8,473 nucleotides of DNA, from NCBI GenBank assembly GCA_005879255.1, contig VBKY01000119.1:1-8473 (forward strand), in the 5' to 3' direction. Both the position numbers and the translations under genes were made by a program. Under the pieces are notes generated by a model. It was not told the origin of the DNA and made no database searches. It worked only from the letters and a program-made list of their open reading frames with translations. This document shows positions 1-6,553 of this stretch, piece after piece; position 1 is the first letter of the stretch, and every line of letters starts with the position of its first letter. This stretch comes from Deltaproteobacteria bacterium. GTDB lineage: Bacteria > Desulfobacterota_B > Binatia > UBA9968.

Positions 1-917
1 AATCCAAGCGCGAGCTGAAGAAAGAACGGCATCAGTAGAGCGTTGGTGCTGATGCTCACGAAACTTGCAAAACGCGCAACGTTGCCCAGGGTGAACGCCG
101 GGATGCGAAACAATGTGAGATCCAAAAGCGGAAATGGTGAACGGGATTCAACCCGGATGAATAGGCCGAGGAATACCAGCCCGCCGAGCAGCTCACCGCC
201 AACGACCGAATCGAACACCTCGCCCTTTTGAGCGGTGGTGAGGGCCAATAGAATCAAGCAAACGCTCAAAGCGAACGTCAGCGCACCGATGAAGTCAAAC
301 GGTTCCTTTTTGCCGGCTGATCTGGTTGCAGCCGTTAGGGGCAACAGGATGCGCGCGGCACAGAAACCGACAAGTCCAAGAGCCGCAGTGAAATACAGGT
401 TGGAGCGCCAGCCGAAACCATGAGTAAGCAATCCTCCTATGATCGGTCCCGACGTATAGCCCAGCGCGGCGACCGTGCCACCGGAAATTCCCATCGCTCG
501 CCCGCGCTCCTCCGGCGGAAAGAGCGCCGTCACGATGGCAAAATTGTTCGCCATGATGAACGCGCTGCCCGCGGCCTGCAGACCGCGAAAGATAACTAAC
601 TGGAGTCCGCTCTCGGCAAAACCCGCCGCTAACGAACTGAGCGCGTGGAAAACCAAGCCGAAGCTAAACAGTCTGGCGCTGCCAACGAGGTCCGACAGTC
701 TGCCGCAGGGGAGATACAAAGATGCCGTCGCCAATGCGTACACCAGCGCGATCCAACCGGCGAGCGTCAAGTCGGCCCTGAACTCCGTGATAATCGCCGG
801 AAGAGCGATGCTGAGCTGGCCCGCGTCGGCCGTCACCGTAAAGATCGCGAGCGCGACCACGCACAAAGACCACCACCGGTGGCGCGGCGGAGAGGAGTCT
901 TTCTGCGCGGCCGTCAT
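1..917 (-). CDS. MFS exporter, DHA2 (EmrB/QacA-like) family, 3' end cut by window edge
   Basis: Likely an inner-membrane proton-driven efflux carrier for drugs or other small amphipathic compounds. The frame is open from an ATG at 917 to the left edge, giving 305 codons with no stop. After a short basic N-terminus (RHRWW) come repeated hydrophobic helices. MFS motif A is seen as GRLSDLVGSARL, the helix-4 RGLQAAGSAF block follows, and motif C is GYTSGPIIGGLL followed by GWRSNLYF; this combination is typical of 14-TM DHA2 exporters. Those proteins usually have about 450-500 residues, so roughly the last third is outside. The frame stays open upstream to a TAA at 978-980, but ATG 917 puts the N-terminus in the usual place; no good Shine-Dalgarno is seen. 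It starts 55 nt after the ABC ATPase stop on the same strand, suggesting cotranscription. The substrate cannot be told. Confidence 0.88.
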   Translation of the reverse strand, partial: MTAAQKDSSPPRHRWWSLCVVALAIFTVTADAGQLSIALPAIITEFRADLTLAGWIALVYALATASLYLPCGRLSDLVGSARLFSFGLVFHALSSLAAGFAESGLQLVIFRGLQAAGSAFIMANNFAIVTALFPPEERGRAMGISGGTVAALGYTSGPIIGGLLTHGFGWRSNLYFTAALGLVGFCAARILLPLTAATRSAGKKEPFDFIGALTFALSVCLILLALTTAQKGEVFDSVVGGELLGGLVFLGLFIRVESRSPFPLLDLTLFRIPAFTLGNVARFASFVSISTNALLMPFFLQLALG

Positions 918-972
918 GAATGCCAAAGTATTCGGAATCCGTGACAGATTGTCGGAGCCCCGGCATCGTGAG

Positions 973-1767
973 TTATTTTATTAGCGGCCAATAGCGCCCT
1001 TTTCTCCGAACCAGAGAGAACGATTCTCCGTACAGTTCGTCTAGCACACGCGGCTTGAGGACCTGCTTGGTCCGACCTGCGTAGAGCACTCTTCCTCCCC
1101 GCAGAACCAACGTCTTTCCGAACAGCGGCAGAATCTCTTCGATATGATGGGTCACGTAGATGAGCGCCGGCATTTTTTTCTGCCTACCGACTTTCCGCAG
1201 CGAGGCTAAGAAGTTTTCTCGCGCTCCCGGATCCATACCGGCGCAGGGTTCATCGAGAACGATCAAGTAAGGCATGGTCATACGGGCCCGCGCGATCAAA
1301 ACCTTTTGCTGCTCGCCTTGCGACAGAGTACCAAATTCCTGTTCCCGCACGTGATCGCAACCAAGTTCTGTCAGATACCGTCGCGCACACGCGTAATCGT
1401 CGACGCTCGCTTGTCCCCAAATGCCGCCGAGATAACCGATTTGCGCAAATTTGCCCGACACCACCGTGTTGAGCGCGTTCTCCCGCGTCGGGATCTCGTT
1501 CACCAACGCAGCGGTCACCCAGCCGATGCTTTTTCTCAGTTCAGGAAGATACGTGAGCTCTTTGCCCTTGCGTAGAACGACGCCGCCCGCATTGGGCCAG
1601 AGATAACCGCACGCCAATTTCAGCAGCGTCGTTTTACCGGAACCGTTCGGACCTAGAATGGCCCAATGTTCTCCGGGCTGGACGGTCCAATTGACTGTAT
1701 AAAGAATCGTCTTACCGCTAGCGGAATAAGAGACGTCGCGCAGCTCGAGCGCGGGAGTCCTGTTCAT
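973..1767 (-). CDS. Stand-alone ABC transporter ATPase (YlmA/ModF-like)
   Basis: A cytoplasmic single-domain ATP-binding cassette protein of 264 residues. In order: A-loop Tyr14, Walker A GPNGSGKTT at 39-47, signature LSQGE at 148-152, Walker B LIVLDE at 168-173, D-loop AGMD at 176-179 and switch His207. All hydrolysis motifs are intact. The expected Q-loop glutamine is missing: the segment reads SIGWVTAALV around 80-89, with Thr85 near the usual Gln site. That feature and the overall sequence fit my recollection of COG1119 (B. subtilis YlmA, half of E. coli ModF), whose substrate is uncertain. No permease or binding-protein gene is adjacent; the next gene 55 nt downstream is an MFS exporter, which does not need an ABC ATPase. 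Repeat A separates it from the amidohydrolase upstream. No clear Shine-Dalgarno precedes the ATG. The ATPase call is sure; the transport role is inferred. Confidence 0.93.
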   Translation of the reverse strand: MNRTPALELRDVSYSASGKTILYTVNWTVQPGEHWAILGPNGSGKTTLLKLACGYLWPNAGGVVLRKGKELTYLPELRKSIGWVTAALVNEIPTRENALNTVVSGKFAQIGYLGGIWGQASVDDYACARRYLTELGCDHVREQEFGTLSQGEQQKVLIARARMTMPYLIVLDEPCAGMDPGARENFLASLRKVGRQKKMPALIYVTHHIEEILPLFGKTLVLRGGRVLYAGRTKQVLKPRVLDELYGESFSLVRRKGRYWPLIK

Positions 1768-1835
1768 CGTCAGACGAAGGTGAACGCAATCCGCAAAATT
1801 TTCAACTAAGGTGGCACAGAGTCGGGAGCATGGGA

Positions 1836-1914
1836 ATTGGAGTGATGGAGTATTGGAGTAGTGGAGTAATGGCGCGGGTCAAAACCCAATACGCCACTAC
1901 TCCAGCACTCCAAT
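1836..1914. repeat. Octamer palindromic repeat, copy A
   Basis: Left arm of 8-bp units: ATTGGAGT, GATGGAGT, ATTGGAGT, AGTGGAGT (1836-1867), then AATGGCGC. A perfect small hairpin GGGT-CAAA-ACCC follows (1876-1887), then the complementary arm AATACGCC, ACTACTCC, AGCACTCC, AAT (1888-1914). The arms pair with a few mismatches and a 3-nt bulge. On the minus strand it begins 9 nt after the amidohydrolase TAA (1924-1926) and lies upstream of the ABC gene. There is no T-run after the stem, so it is not a classical intrinsic terminator. Same family as 2991-3062 and 6554-6725. Confidence 0.9.
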
Positions 1915-1923
1915 CATTTTCGC

Positions 1924-2919
1924 TTACTGCTTAAACCTGGTGAATACCTGCTGCGCGTTGGTGTGGAAAATTTTCTCCTTGTCTTCCGCCGTCAGCCAAG
2001 GGATGCTCTCGATATTCGGCCGCACGTCGTCGTACCATTTTCCGGTGCGCGGGTCGGTTTTCGAACCGGCGCCGGGGCGCTCGGTGCCGAAGAGGCAACG
2101 TTCGGGGCCGCAGATGCGAAACAGCAACTTCAGGGACTCAACGTTGTAAAGCGCGCTGTCGAAGTAGAGCTGCTTCAACCGCTGATCGAAGTTCTCGGTG
2201 TCGTTGGGGCCGCGCAATTGCGAGCGCCAGCGGCCGACTTGATAGGGCACCGATCCACCGCCGTGAGAGATAATCAATTTTAGCTTGGGAAAATCTTGAA
2301 ACACCTTGGAATCCACCAGCGACAGGATCGCGATGCTCTCCTCGGTGATGAAGTGGCCGTGAAACGACTCGCGCGGATTTTTGCAGCTCGCGCCGTGGAC
2401 GAGTCCAGGGATGTCCATCTTCACCAGCTTTTCGTAAAGCGGATACCAGTACTCCTGACCCATCGCCGGCGTCTGACCATCGCCTTCGCCCGGATCCGGA
2501 TTGATCATGATGCCGACGAAGCCCAGGTCGTTGATGCAGCGATCGATCTCGTCGAAGGTATTCGTCACGCTTACCCCGGCGTTCTGCGGCAAACCGCCGA
2601 TGGCGCGAAATTTTTTCGGTTCCATCTTGACCTGCAATGCCAAGGCGTCGTTCACCGCCTGGCAGTACCAATGCACGATTTTCTCCGGTTTCGCGGAGTG
2701 CATCATCGTGTACGGTCGCGGCGAGATAAAAGCGAAGTCCGTACCGACTTCGTTCAAAACTTCCGAATGCTTGTGACCACGCCATTTCGCTTCTTGAATA
2801 TGTTTCTCCGTGACCACGGTGCCACCGGGGTGATGAAACCCCGCGCTATTGATCAGCCCGGCTTGAAAGGTTTGGAGCTGCTCACCGGCAACGATATGGT
2901 TATGAATGTCGATAATCAT
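1924..2919 (-). CDS. Amidohydrolase-superfamily protein, 4-oxalomesaconate hydratase (LigJ)-like
   Basis: A 331-residue cytoplasmic metal-dependent TIM-barrel enzyme of the ACMSD-like amidohydrolase group. It resembles, from memory, Sphingobium LigJ, which hydrates 4-oxalomesaconate in the protocatechuate 4,5-cleavage pathway of lignin-aromatic breakdown. Shared landmarks are DIHNH (metal His6, His8), ISPRPYTMMHSAKP at 65-78, GLPQ at 109-112, NPDP at 140-143, YWYPLYEKL at 157-165, His175, TEES with Glu193/Glu194, SHGGGSVPYQ at 218-227 and FGTERPG with Glu280. The length matches LigJ (about 340). The start is supported by AAAGGA (complement of 2927-2932), 7 nt before the ATG. The MFS carrier gene ends 143 nt upstream on the same strand with repeat B between, which suggests a shared catabolic job. 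No other aromatic ring-cleavage gene is in view, so a related decarboxylase or hydrolase on another substrate remains possible. Confidence 0.88.
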   Translation of the reverse strand: MIIDIHNHIVAGEQLQTFQAGLINSAGFHHPGGTVVTEKHIQEAKWRGHKHSEVLNEVGTDFAFISPRPYTMMHSAKPEKIVHWYCQAVNDALALQVKMEPKKFRAIGGLPQNAGVSVTNTFDEIDRCINDLGFVGIMINPDPGEGDGQTPAMGQEYWYPLYEKLVKMDIPGLVHGASCKNPRESFHGHFITEESIAILSLVDSKVFQDFPKLKLIISHGGGSVPYQVGRWRSQLRGPNDTENFDQRLKQLYFDSALYNVESLKLLFRICGPERCLFGTERPGAGSKTDPRTGKWYDDVRPNIESIPWLTAEDKEKIFHTNAQQVFTRFKQ

Positions 2920-2990
2920 AACGGAATCCTTTCTGTGTAAATTGGCTTCTTACTATCAGAGACCGGAGACTCGCGGCAAGACGAGACAAA

Positions 2991-3062
2991 CTGGAGTAAT
3001 GGAGTATTGGGAGGTCTATCCGAACCCCATCACTCCACCACTCCAGTACTCCAACACTCCAA
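2991..3062. repeat. Octamer palindromic repeat, copy B
   Basis: Short left arm CTGGAGT, AATGGAGT, ATTGGG (2991-3011), a central stretch, then ATCACTCC, ACCACTCC, AGTACTCC, AACACTCC (3029-3060). On the minus strand it directly abuts the TAG of the MFS gene (3063-3065) and precedes the amidohydrolase start by about 70 nt. The minus-strand core TGGGGTTCGGA (complement of 3019-3029) differs by one base from the core of copy C. The arms are unequal: two GGAGT units against four ACTCC units. Confidence 0.88.
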
Positions 3063-4400
3063 CTAGGCCGATCGCCGCCTCGGCGGCCGCAACATGAGAC
3101 TCAATCCCGCCGACGTCATCAGGGCCACGCCAAAGATCGCGAACGACAGTCCGTAGCCGCCGGTGACGTCGAAGAGAAAACCGAAAAACGGCGGTCCGAC
3201 GGCGGCAAGCACCTGGGAAATCAATAAACCCATGCCGCGCACTTTTCCGAGCGAGCGGCGGCCGAAATAGTTGGCCCAAAGAATATCCGGCAAAATCATG
3301 TTGCCGCCGAGCCCGATGCCGTAGAGAAAAAATCCGGCATACAGGCAAAGGAAATTGCCCGTGGAAATCGCCAAGCCCAAACCGATTCCTTGAACGACGA
3401 AGCGCAGCATCGCAACGAAGCGAACGTCGATGCGCTCGGCGAAAAGTCCCCATGCCAACGGCGATGCGAGCTGCATGGACGCGATCACACTCATGACACT
3501 CGCGGCAACAACGGGGGAATGACCGAGATCGGTAACGTAGGAGTAAACGTGCAAATTGAGACCGGTCACGCCGATGCTGGAGATCCCAAACGTAATTACG
3601 AGTAACCAGAATGCGCTGCTGTGCACAGCTTCCGCGCGCGACCAAACATCGGAATCATGAGACAGTAATTCGTTCGCTTTGTTCTTATTTCGCTCCGGCG
3701 CAGCGCTGCCCACGAGAGGTTCTGCTGCGCCATCGGGACGTAGGCCCATTTCCTCGGGCGACCTCCGTACGATAAGCAATGCTGGGAGAACCAGCAACGC
3801 TATCGTTAGAATGCCGAACACGACCCAGGTTTGGCGCCAGCCCAGTGACACGAGGAGCCATGCGACCACGATCGGCATGCAGACCTTGGCGAAGCCGACG
3901 CCCATACTGGACAACGCCAGTGCACGCCCGCGCCGTCGCACAAACCATTGGACAATGACGACGTTGGCGACCATAGACCCCATCAATGCATCGCCGAAAG
4001 TGACGAGCGTCAGACGAATCGCCGCAAATTGCCCAAAACCTTCGATGTGTCCGAGAAAAAAGTAGCCTACTCCGACAATCGCCGCGCCGATCGCCATCAG
4101 CCAGCGCCCGCCGTAACGGTCTACCAGCGTGCCGACGAGCGGCGCGAGACAGGCTCCGATGATGCCTTCGCCGGAGCGCAGCAAAGAAAACACACCGCGT
4201 GAGATGCCAAGCTCCGCGGTTAGTGGTTTGAGAAAAATGCTGAGCGTGCTGGCAAGGGCGAATGATGAAGCGACGTTAGCGAGAAACCCGACGCCGACAA
4301 TGTACCAGCCGTAGAAGATGCCTTGTCCTTTGATGCCGTGCTGAACCCGCGCCGCCGTTTCCACATTCACGGTGTAGCAGGAATTCGGCTGCGCGCGCAA
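3063..4400 (-). CDS. MFS transporter, monocarboxylate/OFA-like, about 12 TM
   Basis: An inner-membrane secondary carrier of about 445 residues, probably for a mono- or dicarboxylate. The N-terminal FYGWYIVG block, the TM2-3 motif GTLVDRYGGRW, the paired WFVRRRGRALALSSMGVGFA segment and the RRSPEEMGLRPDG entry into a hydrophilic middle loop (about residues 213-260) are typical of the MCT/oxalate-formate antiporter-like MFS branch. Two six-helix halves are visible by hydrophobicity. The start is uncertain: in-frame choices are TTG at 4400 (weak GGGG upstream), GTG at 4370 or GTG at 4364, and the frame is closed by TGA at 4461-4463. All lie before the first helix, so function is unaffected. The stop abuts repeat B. 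The next gene is the LigJ-like enzyme, so uptake of its substrate or a precursor is a reasonable guess. Confidence 0.9.
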   Translation of the reverse strand: MRAQPNSCYTVNVETAARVQHGIKGQGIFYGWYIVGVGFLANVASSFALASTLSIFLKPLTAELGISRGVFSLLRSGEGIIGACLAPLVGTLVDRYGGRWLMAIGAAIVGVGYFFLGHIEGFGQFAAIRLTLVTFGDALMGSMVANVVIVQWFVRRRGRALALSSMGVGFAKVCMPIVVAWLLVSLGWRQTWVVFGILTIALLVLPALLIVRRSPEEMGLRPDGAAEPLVGSAAPERNKNKANELLSHDSDVWSRAEAVHSSAFWLLVITFGISSIGVTGLNLHVYSYVTDLGHSPVVAASVMSVIASMQLASPLAWGLFAERIDVRFVAMLRFVVQGIGLGLAISTGNFLCLYAGFFLYGIGLGGNMILPDILWANYFGRRSLGKVRGMGLLISQVLAAVGPPFFGFLFDVTGGYGLSFAIFGVALMTSAGLSLMLRPPRRRSA

Positions 4401-4472
4401 TTCAACCCCGACAACATGGTCTTTAGTTTTTCGCTGACCGTAGCGACCGTTCGAATGACTTCATCTTTTGCT

Positions 4473-4539
4473 GTCACCCTGAACGAACGTGAAGGGTCTC
4501 GACCTAATGCGAGATTCTTCAGCAGAGCCTCAGAATAAC
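4473..4539. repeat. Imperfect 29/30-bp inverted repeat (CACCCTGAA... type)
   Basis: Left arm 4473-4501 begins GTCACCCTGAACGAACGTGA and ends GGGTCTCG. Right arm 4510-4539 begins CGAGATTCTTC and ends CTCAGAATAAC. Its complement, GTTATTCTGA...TGAAGAATCTCG, matches the left arm at GT-A--CTGA and TGAAG--TCTCG, with one 1-nt gap. The loop is 8 nt. This resembles a palindrome I recall as common in many environmental bacterial genomes (TTCTGAGCGAAGCGAAGAATCTC-like); here the arms have diverged. It fills the gap between the M48 protease stop and the MFS start, and may form a hairpin in the transcript. Confidence 0.7.
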
Positions 4540-4597
4540 GAATAAAATCGGATCACCACGCGCCGGGCCGGTTCGATCTTGAGCGCAGCGGAATACG

Positions 4598-5329
4598 CTA
4601 CTGTGCCGGCCTTTTCGCTTCGATCAGCGCCTTGAGATTTTGCATGCGCTCCTCGTTGCTCGGATGACTCGATAGAAATGGCAAGCGCAATCCACGATCC
4701 ATATGTAAGAATTTTTCGTGCAGCGTGATCGCTCCCCGCGGGTCGTAATTACTTAGAAGCAGATAGTCAATGCTTTGTGCGTCCGCTTCCCGTTCTTGAT
4801 CGCGGTTGTAAGACGAGTCGATAAGATCGACGCCAACGCCGGTGATCAATCCAGCCGCCGGTACTCCTGCCGCGCTCAAACCGACGCCGACCAATGTGCC
4901 GAGAGCGTTGAGCGTGTTTGTGCGGGTCTGCCCCGCATCGACGTGACCGTTTGCCCAATGGGCTGCTTCATGCCCGATCAATGCCGCATACTGATTGACG
5001 TCACCGTTGATCAATTTTACCATGCCAAGATTGATACCGATCACCCTTTGGCCATTGACAAAGGTCGCAAACGCGTTTGGATCGTCTCCTTCGACAATAT
5101 AAAGGTCGCTTTGGATATTTGCTGCGCGGCTAATGCGCAAGTGCACAAGCGTCATTTCCTGAATCGTCCTGGTTGGAATCGTCCAAACAATCTGCTCATC
5201 CCGGCCTCGGAGGCCGACCATCGGACTGCGGTCGAGAGCGAAGTCTTTGGCGCGCCAGTAAAGTTTGTATTGCTGTGTCGAACAGCCAGTAATGAGCAAA
5301 AGGAGAATCGCAAGGGTGAACGTTTTCAT
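4598..5329 (-). CDS. M48-family metalloprotease, predicted lipoprotein
   Basis: A zinc endopeptidase predicted to sit in the periplasm on a lipid anchor. Counting from the ATG at 5329, MKTFTLAILLLLITGC is a lipoprotein signal with acylated Cys16. The zinc site is HEAAH (about 120-124), the third ligand lies in the EREADA block (Glu about 181), and the C-terminal SSHPSNEERM motif is typical of M48. Between them is a small-residue helix-like stretch rich in Gly, Ala and Val. The mature length of about 228 residues fits compact LoiP/YcaL- or BepA-like proteases, which help outer-membrane protein quality control; it has no TPR domain, so LoiP/YcaL is closer than BepA. A GTG at 5338 would add three residues (MPD), but ATG 5329 gives a standard signal peptide. 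It is divergent from the SIMPL-domain gene across 110 nt. Confidence 0.9.
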   Translation of the reverse strand: MKTFTLAILLLLITGCSTQQYKLYWRAKDFALDRSPMVGLRGRDEQIVWTIPTRTIQEMTLVHLRISRAANIQSDLYIVEGDDPNAFATFVNGQRVIGINLGMVKLINGDVNQYAALIGHEAAHWANGHVDAGQTRTNTLNALGTLVGVGLSAAGVPAAGLITGVGVDLIDSSYNRDQEREADAQSIDYLLLSNYDPRGAITLHEKFLHMDRGLRLPFLSSHPSNEERMQNLKALIEAKRPAQ

Positions 5330-5344
5330 ATCCGGCACGTCTAA

Positions 5345-5373
5345 ATTTTCACCAAACCGAGGTAAGCCGTCAA
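5345..5373 (-). promoter_or_regulatory. Possible sigma70-type promoter for the M48 protease
   Basis: On the minus strand TTGACG (5373-5368) is followed after 17 nt by GAAAAT (5350-5345), which matches 4 of 6 bases of TATAAT. Transcription would begin near 5338, leaving a leader of only about 8-10 nt before ATG 5329. The spacing is ideal but the -10 is weak. Confidence 0.25.
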
Positions 5374-5439
5374 GGCTGGCGGCCTAAGTAAATTTGGAGT
5401 AGCCTTTTGTGCACGATCCTTTCTAAAGCGGGATTTATT

Positions 5440-6159
5440 ATGAAAAAACTATTGCTCATCATTGGCATTTTTCTTCTATTAACGTCGACGGCTCGATCCC
5501 AACAAGACAAACGGCGACCGAGAGTCCCATCGATCACCGTGAACGGCGAAGCGATGATCTCCGCCGAGCCCGACCAAGCCCAAATCGATATCGGCGTCAT
5601 TACCCAAGCCCGTAGTGCCCCGGAAGCGTCGAAAGAAAATGCCGAACGATTAAGCCGTGTTCTCACGGAAGTCAAGAAGCTTTTGGGCAAAAGCGACGAG
5701 GTCAAGACCAGCGGCTACTCCCTCACTCCCAATTATCGCTATCCTCAAGGAGGAAAACCCGAGATCGTCGGCTACACCGCCAGCAATACGGTGCGGATCA
5801 AAACCAACACGTTGGATCTCGTCGGTCGCTTAATCGATGGCGCCATGCAGGCCGGCGCCAACAATGTGAACCGCCTGGTATTTACGCTCAAAGATGAACA
5901 AGGCGCGCAGCTCGAAGCGCTGCGTCAAGCATCGGCTAAAGCAAAGTCTAAAGCCGAAGCAGTCGCCGCTTCACTCGGACTCAAGATTATGCGCATCGCC
6001 GCAATAAATGAAGGCGAGCGGACGATTCAACCGATCTATCGCCAAGTGATGGCCGCCAGAGGCGAAGCGCTCGCCGCGCAGGCGCCGACGCCCGTCGAGC
6101 CGGGAACTGTCGACGTCCGCTCCACCGTTTCGCTGACCGCGGAAGTGAGTGAAAAGTAA
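5440..6159 (+). CDS. SIMPL-domain (DUF541) periplasmic protein
   Basis: An exported 239-residue protein. The N-terminus MKKLLLIIGIFLLLTSTARS is a Sec signal peptide, probably cleaved near ARS-QQ. The rest is one SIMPL domain: SITVNGEAMISAEPDQAQID near the start, a helical EASKENAERLSRVLTEVKK segment, the TSGYSLTPNYRYP region, VGYTASNTVRIKT, then a second helix and a closing strand VDVRSTVSLTAEV. The family includes E. coli YggE and Brucella BP26; its role is poorly defined, with oxidative stress or envelope links reported. The ATG at 5440 is chosen over TTG 5407 because it gives a clean signal peptide and has GGGA at 5430-5433 with 6-nt spacing. Its neighbour, the M48 lipoprotein, is also an envelope protein and is transcribed divergently. 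It converges on the SnoaL pseudogene with 27 nt between stops. Confidence 0.92.
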   Translation: MKKLLLIIGIFLLLTSTARSQQDKRRPRVPSITVNGEAMISAEPDQAQIDIGVITQARSAPEASKENAERLSRVLTEVKKLLGKSDEVKTSGYSLTPNYRYPQGGKPEIVGYTASNTVRIKTNTLDLVGRLIDGAMQAGANNVNRLVFTLKDEQGAQLEALRQASAKAKSKAEAVAASLGLKIMRIAAINEGERTIQPIYRQVMAARGEALAAQAPTPVEPGTVDVRSTVSLTAEVSEK

Positions 6160-6186
6160 TCGGCCGGCGCGATTCTTCCTGATACG

Positions 6187-6545
6187 TTATTTCTGGTCAT
6201 CGGCATAGAAAGCCCGTGCGCGCCGAATCAATTGCCTTTCGTCCAGCTCGACGACGTCGATCACGCGGTTGCCATTGAGAGCACCGCGTACCCACCCGGA
6301 CAACGAAAGATCTCTTCAAATTGAAAGTTTAAATCAGGATCCAGCTCCAAGCCTTTGGCGAAATGAGCGCGGAGCTCAGCCTTCCCTAGCAGTATGCCGT
6401 CAGGCTTGTTCCAACGCCGAACGACCGTCGCGGCTTGAAACATCACATCATCGGTATAGCGTGACAATATTCCCTCCACATCGTGCCGGTTCCACGCATC
6501 AATCCAGGATAAAGCGTGCGCTTTTAAAGTGTCTGGGGCTTCCAT
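6187..6545 (-). pseudogene. SnoaL/NTF2-like protein, frameshifted
   Basis: The family is a small cone-shaped alpha+beta domain of about 120 residues, used as a polyketide cyclase-like, isomerase-like or ligand-binding fold. From ATG 6545 the frame reads WIDAWNRHDVEGILSRYTDD, then GKAELRAHFAKGLELDPDLN, then EEIFRCPGGYAVLS, a normal SnoaL-like N-terminal two-thirds. It then ends early at TGA 6261-6263 (94 residues). The missing C-terminus is present in another frame: NGNRVIDVVELDERQL and IRRARAFYADDQK, ending at TAA 6187-6189. Joining both gives about 119 residues, the usual length. The frames meet most naturally around 6276-6281 and need a net loss of one base (or 1 mod 3). This is either a real mutation or a sequencing or assembly error. 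The start lies 8 nt from repeat C, with no Shine-Dalgarno. An apparently open extension upstream to 6695 is repeat sequence, not protein. Confidence 0.82.
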
Positions 6546-6553
6546 AGCGTTTT

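Noticed and set aside
475..984. Plus-strand open frame of 169 codons in the first kilobase
   Set aside because: It lies opposite the DHA2 exporter, whose frame shows MFS motifs and membrane helices; the plus-strand product has no domain features.
2296..2940. Long plus-strand open frame of 214 codons opposite the amidohydrolase
   Set aside because: It is antisense to a gene with clear family motifs, has low-complexity composition and no recognisable domain.
5394..5403. Single TTGGAGTAGC resembling one octamer unit upstream of the SIMPL gene
   Set aside because: There is only one unit, no tandem and no complementary arm; chance is sufficient.
6158..6180. AATCG-GCCGGCG-CGATT followed by TTCTTCC as a terminator between convergent genes
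   Set aside because: The stem is only 5 bp, mostly A/T at its outer end, and the tail is not a T-run.
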